The position numbers and the translations under genes were made by a program. Shown piece by piece: positions 59,723 through 64,000 of a DNA stretch of 64,000 bases. Position 1 is the first letter of the stretch. Each line of letters starts with the position of its first letter. Source of the stretch: Duganella sp. Leaf126 (GTDB lineage: Bacteria; Pseudomonadota; Gammaproteobacteria; Burkholderiales; Burkholderiaceae_D). The stretch covers positions 124,328-188,327 of the forward strand of contig NZ_LMNW01000035.1 in the NCBI RefSeq assembly GCF_001423125.1, in the 5' to 3' direction. The notes under the pieces are model-generated. The model searched no databases. It was not told where the DNA came from and saw nothing but the letters and a program-made list of their open reading frames with translations.

Positions 59723-60175
59723 GTGGTCAAGCATCGACAAACCAAACAAAGGGCAGACGGTGTGGCGGCGATGGAATTCTTCCTGGTGCTGCCGCTGCTG
59801 CTGCTCCTGCTGGCTTTTCCGTTGTATCTCGGGCGCTACATGCTGCACTACAGCACCGCCCAAGCCGCAGCTGCCAGCGCTGCAGACTATCTGTCGCGCA
59901 TCCCGCTCGGCGACATCACCAGCACCTACAAGGCGCCAGGTGCGGCGGCGATTGCCACGGAAATTGTCGACGAGATGCTGGCAGATCTACGCCCCGGCGG
60001 CGCCCCGCCGCTGGTGACCATACAATGCGACGGCTTCTCGTGCGGATCGGCCGCCAAGCCCGCCACGGTGACGGTGCGTATCTACTTGACGGTGGAGGAC
60101 CTGTTTTTCCGGGACGTCACGCAGATGACCCTGCCCGTCAATGTCACCGTCGAGGTCCCGTACCGCGGCAGGTGA
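59723..60175 (+). CDS. TadE-like pilus assembly pseudopilin
   Basis: About 150 residues. The start is uncertain: a GTG at 59,723 with GCGGGG in front is used; a TTG at 59,699 and a GTG at 59,717 are also in frame. The TadE pattern is clear: RADGVAAMEFFLVLPLLLLLLAFPLY with the prepilin-like Glu five residues after the Gly, then GRYMLHYSTAQAAAASAADYLSR and a beta-rich end with two Cys (IQCDGFSCGS). It is a lone tadE; no other tad/flp genes are visible, so it may be a relic or act with genes elsewhere. Confidence 0.8.
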   Translation: MVKHRQTKQRADGVAAMEFFLVLPLLLLLLAFPLYLGRYMLHYSTAQAAAASAADYLSRIPLGDITSTYKAPGAAAIATEIVDEMLADLRPGGAPPLVTIQCDGFSCGSAAKPATVTVRIYLTVEDLFFRDVTQMTLPVNVTVEVPYRGR

Positions 60176-60211
60176 CGCCAGCGCGCCTGAAAAACGCGCG
60201 CTGAAAAGACA

Positions 60212-60247
60212 AAACGCGGGGTTGTATGGCTATACAACCCCGCGTTT
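60212..60247. terminator. Long perfect hairpin between the TadE-like gene and the tRNA-Pro remnant
   Basis: A 15-bp stem (AAACGCGGGGTTGTA and its complement) closes a 6-nt loop. A and T runs on both sides make it bidirectional. It probably ended both the TadE-like transcript and the original minus-strand tRNA-Pro gene. Confidence 0.85.
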
Positions 60248-60280
60248 CCATATGGCTCGCGCCATCACTGCTGATTCTCT

Positions 60281-60325
<45 letters not shown>

Positions 60326-60454
60326 GTCAATTTTGACCCGTTTCACCTTGTATCACTGCCAGCCGAAATCCGCATTTACCCCATAAAAATCAAAGACTTG
60401 AAAAAATAGTTTGTATCACCGCGTTTCAGGCGATACCATGCGAATTCGGAAAAC

Positions 60455-60478
60455 TGTAGGGGTAATTGTAGGGGTAAT
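60455..60478. repeat. Two tandem 12-bp copies (TGTAGGGGTAAT) upstream of the integrase
   Basis: The two copies are exact and adjacent. A related TTACCCC in the opposite direction occurs at about 60,374-60,380. Between the att remnant and the integrase, such repeats are typical arm-type binding sites. Nothing else is seen in 60,326-60,508. Confidence 0.65.
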
Positions 60479-60508
60479 TTTTACCGACCTCCGACCCTGT
60501 ATAAAAAA

Positions 60509-61918
60509 ATGGCAAAATTAACGCAGCGTGGGTTAGAAGCGATCACGGCCGCGCAGGCCGGCGAAGTTGTGCGGGATGAGGGAAACTTGTTCGGGCGCGT
60601 ACGGACTCGGTCAGATGGCGGCATCTCGATCTCGTTCTACTACCGATACCGCTTCGGCGAGAAGCTCAAGGATCTGTCGTGTGGCGCCTGGCCGGCAGAC
60701 AGCTTGGCGACGATACGCGCCGCCCGCGATGCCGCACGCGATAAGGTCAGCGCCGGGATCAACCCAGGCGTCGAGCGGAAGATCATCCGACACGACAAGC
60801 AAGAGGAAATGGTCCAAAAGCTGGCGGCGATCGAAGCGGCGAAAGCCTTGGACATGACCGTCCAAAATATGTTCGAGGCCTGGATTGCCGACGGCGTGCG
60901 CCGCAAGGACGGCAACGAGCAGTTGAAGCGCATGTTCAAGGTGGACGTGCTGCCGGCCATCGGCGCCATCGCGGTCAAGGACGTGACCGAGCACCACCTG
61001 CGTGCCGTGCTGCGCACGATGGTCGAGCGCGGCGTCAACCGGTCGGCGGTGATGGTGCGCAACAGCCTGACACAGATGTTTGCCTGGGCGCGCAAGCGGC
61101 AGCCATGGCGCAAGCTCTTGGTCGAAGGTGACCCAATGGAGCTGATCGAAATCGAGAAGATCGTCGCGCCCGAGTACGACATGGACAACTACCGCGACCG
61201 GGTGCTGGCGCCGGAGGAGATCCGCGAGTTGCACGGCCTGCTGGCGCGCATGCGGGAGCAGTACGACGCCGCGCCCAATAAGCGCTTGGCCGCCCAGCCG
61301 CTGGAGAAGACCAGCGAGCGCGCGATCTGGATCATGCTGTCAACGCTGTGCCGCGTCGGCGAGATGACGATGGCCAGGTGGGAGCACGTGGACCTGGCCG
61401 CCGGCGAGTGGTTTCTGCCGAAGGCAAACGTCAAGGACAACGTGGCCGACCTCATGGTCTACCTCTCCCCTTTCGCGCTCGAGCAGTTCGTCGAGTTGCA
61501 CGCCATCACCGGCCACACTGAATGGTGCTTCCCCAATCGGGGCGCCACCAGCCACCTCGACGTGAAGTCAATCAGCAAACAGCTGGGCGATCGCCAGGTA
61601 ATGTTCAAGAAGGCCAAGGACGGATCGCCGCGCGTGCTCGAGAACCGGCGTAACGACAACACCCTGGTGCTGGCCGCTGGCGCCAATGGAGAGTGGACGC
61701 CGCACGACCTGCGCCGCACCGGCGCCACCATGATGCAGCAGCTTGGTGTCGCGCTCGACATCATCGACCGCTGCCAGAATCACGTTCTGCCAGGCAGCAA
61801 GGTGCGTCGGCACTACATGCACCACGACTATGCGGAGGAAAAGCGCGCGGCATGGGCGGCCTTGGGGAAACGACTGTCTGATGTGCAAATTATGGCGTGC
61901 GAAAGTGATAGTGCGTGA
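60509..61918 (+). CDS. Tyrosine-type site-specific integrase (P4/DUF4102-like)
   Basis: 469 residues. N-terminal arm-binding domain (DUF4102 type: FGRVRTRSDGGISISFYYRYRFG, LATIRAARDAARDKVSAGINP), then a core-binding SAM-like domain (about 120-200) and the catalytic domain. Catalytic set: Arg in TLCRVGEMTMARWEHVD, His-x2-Arg in TPHDLRRTGATMMQQLG, and the final Tyr in the region KVRRHYMHHDYAEEKRAAW. It integrates and excises the element at the tRNA-Pro site to its left. The C-terminal end runs into a pair of repeats. Confidence 0.93.
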   Translation: MAKLTQRGLEAITAAQAGEVVRDEGNLFGRVRTRSDGGISISFYYRYRFGEKLKDLSCGAWPADSLATIRAARDAARDKVSAGINPGVERKIIRHDKQEEMVQKLAAIEAAKALDMTVQNMFEAWIADGVRRKDGNEQLKRMFKVDVLPAIGAIAVKDVTEHHLRAVLRTMVERGVNRSAVMVRNSLTQMFAWARKRQPWRKLLVEGDPMELIEIEKIVAPEYDMDNYRDRVLAPEEIRELHGLLARMREQYDAAPNKRLAAQPLEKTSERAIWIMLSTLCRVGEMTMARWEHVDLAAGEWFLPKANVKDNVADLMVYLSPFALEQFVELHAITGHTEWCFPNRGATSHLDVKSISKQLGDRQVMFKKAKDGSPRVLENRRNDNTLVLAAGANGEWTPHDLRRTGATMMQQLGVALDIIDRCQNHVLPGSKVRRHYMHHDYAEEKRAAWAALGKRLSDVQIMACESDSA

Positions 61919-62085
61919 GATTTCCAACTGGAAATTTTGATAATATTGTTCGCTGTCGGCCAGATGCAGCCGATCGACTTGAGATTGCAGCCGCCCCAAA
62001 GCCATGTGTCGGGAGAATGTGAGAATGTGTGATTTTTCCGATTGGAAAATCTGATATTGTTGAATGGATTCAGCCAAAAGCAGAC
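61913..62085. repeat. Two imperfect copies of a hairpin-bearing repeat, 114 nt apart
   Basis: Copy 1 (from 61,913: gcgtgagatttccaactgg..) and copy 2 (from 62,027: gtgtgatttttccgattgg..) share the order GTG, a short palindrome (ATTTCCA-ac-TGGAAAT or TTTTCC-gatt-GGAAAA), TTGATAATATTGTT / CTGATATTGTT and then a CAGCC-like end. On the minus strand both encode similar peptides (QYQIFQSEKSHILTFSRH and QYYQNFQLEISRTITFARH). They lie at and after the end of the integrase, and no other gene is seen in 61,919-62,104. Confidence 0.7.
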
Positions 62086-62104
62086 TAACCTTTAATCTCG
62101 AATT

Positions 62105-62425
62105 ATGGATATATCCGATCCTCATGTTGAGCACCGCAAACGCCTCAGGAAAATTCAAGGTGATGCGCTGGCAGCAGTTGTTGGGATGTGTACAAGCTTA
62201 CTAAGTATTTATTGGACAGTGACTCATGGCTTGCCCTTTAAGACTTACTTTTTTGAAGGCACCGCGCGAGTGATCGTGGTACTCACAGCATTAATTTATA
62301 TTTTTGCACAGCGTCTAGCCCTGTCTAATTGCTTTTTGCGTTGGAAAATCAGTGGCCGAACATTAAGGCTGGATCTAGAGCGACGCCGTTTGTTGATGCA
62401 AGATGAGAAATCTCCGTCAGAATGA
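62105..62425 (+). CDS. Small two-TM membrane protein of the island, unknown function
   Basis: 106 residues: a charged N-terminus (HVEHRKRLRKIQGD), two hydrophobic segments (ALAAVVGMCTSLLSIYWTV and VIVVLTALIYIFAQRLAL) and a basic C-terminus (RTLRLDLERRRLLMQDEKSPSE). I recognise no family. Base composition is more AT-rich than the chromosome, so it belongs to the island. It is followed 131 nt later by the P-loop ATPase gene on the same strand; the two could act together, since small TM proteins often accompany defence ATPases (inference). Confidence 0.65.
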   Translation: MDISDPHVEHRKRLRKIQGDALAAVVGMCTSLLSIYWTVTHGLPFKTYFFEGTARVIVVLTALIYIFAQRLALSNCFLRWKISGRTLRLDLERRRLLMQDEKSPSE

Positions 62426-62556
62426 GGAGCAATCGGCTAATACGTGACTATTTACACCCATGCATGATAAGTGGGCAGTACTATCGCACGTGATGAAAAT
62501 AGAATTATTTTGTAATTTTAAAATTTCTACGGTTTTGAACATTCCTAGGAGATAAA

Positions 62557-64000
62557 ATGCATCAAGAAGTTCGTAACAACTCTCGTCGTCGCAGGCACTT
62601 TCCTAAACACGCCACTTCTCCTCCTCTTAGTGGTGATGTATTGAAGTCTGTATTTGAGGAAATAAGAGATAATTGGAAGCTTGAAGCAAAGAGCGAGTCT
62701 ATCGAAAGATATTTCTTTCACGTATCTGAAGTGAAGGCAATTGAAACTGGGAAAAAATCCTACGTTATTGGTAGGAAAGGAACTGGGAAAACTGCAATCG
62801 CAGAATTTTTCTTCGGACGTCAGGACTATAATCAATTTTGTGAAAAATTATCTTTCAAGAATTTTCCTTTTAATGACCTATATAAATTAAAAAATGAGGG
62901 TTTTACGCCGACCAACCAATATATTACTCTATGGAAATATCTAATATACAGCATTATCTGTAAATTGATGGTGAAAAATCAAGCCATCGATTCTGCTGTT
63001 AGAAGTGCATTGGAGAAGGTCTTTTCCCCAGATCCTCTATCAAGCTTAGCTCGATGGATTACGCAGTGGACTGCTACTGACTTCAATTTAAGCATCCTCG
63101 GCACTGGTGGTGGGGCAAAGGGGCAACTAGTTACTAACGCGCCAAATTGGATAGAGCGGGTAGAGGTATTGGAAAGGGTAATCATTGAGCACATAGACGA
63201 GTCAAATTACTTTGTTCTTTTTGATGAGTTGGATGAAGACTATAGAGATATGGTTAACGTTGTTCAGAACAAATCATACACGGCGCTTTTGAATGGACTA
63301 TTTAAAGCAGTTCAAGATGTCAAAGCAACTCTAAGTAGAAACGGTAAAGGCAATGTGCTTCCGGTAATATTTCTTCGTGATGATATATATAGTACTATTC
63401 AAGACCCAGATAAAACAAAGTGGAATGACTATAAGATCGAATTGGGATGGAGCTCGGAAAAAATAAAGGACCTGCTTGCTTACCGTTTATCGCGGGCTAT
63501 CGATAAAAATTCAAAAATTTATAGCTTCAGTGAGGCATGGGGAATGATATTTTCTAAAGGCCCCATAGTGACAGGCGGAGGTACGGGTTCGGCTATATCG
63601 ATCTTTGATTACATAAGCCGCAGTACGTTTTTTAGGCCGCGAGATTACATAAGCTTTATCAGGAATTGCGCCGAAAACTCCCTTGAAAAACGCCCTCTAT
63701 CCATTATATCGCCTGCCCTTGTGAAAGATAACGATACAGCATTTTCGAATTATTTGAAAAGTGAAATTATTGACGAAATTCAGGCCGTCATTCCTGATAT
63801 CTCTAATGTTTTCGATGTTATTTCACAAATTCGAAAGCAAACCTTTACGCGTGCAGAATTCAAATCTACTTACGCTCGCTTAGACTCGGTAAAGAAATTT
63901 TCTGAAAAGGACTCTGATTTTGTGTTGCAGGTATTGTTTCTATTTAGCGTTATCGGAAATCAACCACAACAAAAAAATCAGCAGGTTTTCCGATATAAAA
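62557..64000 (+). CDS. Large AT-rich P-loop ATPase, Sll1717-like (partial, runs off the window)
   Basis: At least 481 residues, open to the last base. ATG at 62,557 with TAGGAG 6 nt before it. A basic N-terminus (RRRRHFPKH) is followed by EIRDNWKLEAKSESIERYFF, Walker A GRKGTGKTA (residues 72-80, Lys78) and Walker B YFVLFDELDEDY (Asp223, Glu224). Later parts include VIFLRDDIYSTIQ and FFRPRDYISFIRNC, consistent with a STAND/AAA-like fold and with the Sll1717 family of P-loop ATPases. The function is unknown. Codon use is strikingly AT-rich compared with the chromosome. The location on an integrase-driven island makes a phage-defence or mobile-element role plausible, but this is inference. Confidence 0.75.
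   Translation, partial: MHQEVRNNSRRRRHFPKHATSPPLSGDVLKSVFEEIRDNWKLEAKSESIERYFFHVSEVKAIETGKKSYVIGRKGTGKTAIAEFFFGRQDYNQFCEKLSFKNFPFNDLYKLKNEGFTPTNQYITLWKYLIYSIICKLMVKNQAIDSAVRSALEKVFSPDPLSSLARWITQWTATDFNLSILGTGGGAKGQLVTNAPNWIERVEVLERVIIEHIDESNYFVLFDELDEDYRDMVNVVQNKSYTALLNGLFKAVQDVKATLSRNGKGNVLPVIFLRDDIYSTIQDPDKTKWNDYKIELGWSSEKIKDLLAYRLSRAIDKNSKIYSFSEAWGMIFSKGPIVTGGGTGSAISIFDYISRSTFFRPRDYISFIRNCAENSLEKRPLSIISPALVKDNDTAFSNYLKSEIIDEIQAVIPDISNVFDVISQIRKQTFTRAEFKSTYARLDSVKKFSEKDSDFVLQVLFLFSVIGNQPQQKNQQVFRYK

Noticed and set aside
61568..62158. A 196-codon minus-strand frame overlapping the integrase end
   Set aside because: It overlaps catalytic integrase codons and has no ribosome binding site. 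The repeated peptides within it are reported as a repeat finding and not as a gene.
62545..62835. A 96-codon minus-strand frame at the start of the island ATPase
   Set aside because: Antisense to the P-loop ATPase, which has Walker motifs and a ribosome binding site.

Overview
The window is a 60 kb stretch of high-GC, housekeeping-rich chromosome followed, from about 60,326, by the left end of an integrated genomic island with clearly AT-richer DNA. Gene content points to Burkholderiales, most likely Oxalobacteraceae (Massilia/Duganella/Janthinobacterium group). The signs are the rlmN-pilW-rodZ-ispG-hisS-yfgM run, surE-pcm-nlpD-rpoS, a cphA/cphA' pair with its ABC transporter and DUF1854 partner, a DUF2863 protein, a PEP-CTERM-type protein and an odhA-odhB-lpdA operon. 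The family is inferred from gene content only; no rRNA gene is present.

Layout. 1-6,702 (minus): yfgM (partial), hisS, ispG, rodZ, pilW, rlmN and ndk, a translation/isoprenoid/envelope block. 6,987-9,153: a BAX-inhibitor-like membrane protein (plus) converging on rlmD (minus). 9,249-12,949 (minus): surE-pcm-nlpD-rpoS, the classic stationary-phase cluster. 13,054-15,674 (minus): a two-gene TIR plus KGG-type NTPase/TPR operon, the most unusual chromosomal locus. 15,890-20,222 (minus): a DinG-type helicase, a DUF465 protein, an Ala-rich coiled-coil secreted protein and zapE.

20,301-41,331 is a concentration of TCA-cycle genes: odhA-odhB-(SHOCT/PspC)-lpdA, gltA, sdhE, sdhB-A-D-C, a GntR/UTRA regulator, mdh and acnA. 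An LRR-kinase fusion, a small membrane protein and a PilZ protein sit between lpdA/odhAB and gltA. A perfect 20-bp palindrome lies just upstream of a consensus-like mdh promoter, next to the divergent GntR gene, and suggests local control. The odhA leader can fold into a structure that ends at the ribosome binding site.

41,582-56,599: DUF2863, CYTH phosphatase, CCP-like M14 carboxypeptidase, patatin phospholipase, cphA and cphA' (minus), divergent from the cyanophycin-associated ABC transporter and DUF1854 gene (plus), then an Arc-type DNA-binding protein and katG. 56,952-60,175: a secreted lipase with its LIF foldase, a PEP-CTERM-like secreted protein and a lone TadE-like pseudopilin.

60,281-64,000: a 45-nt 3' half of a tRNA-Pro (minus strand) marks the attachment junction. 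It is followed by repeats, a tyrosine integrase, a pair of hairpin repeats, a small two-TM protein and the first 481 codons of a large AT-rich P-loop ATPase that runs off the window and resembles the Sll1717 family. The island's other end, which should carry the intact tRNA-Pro, is outside the window.
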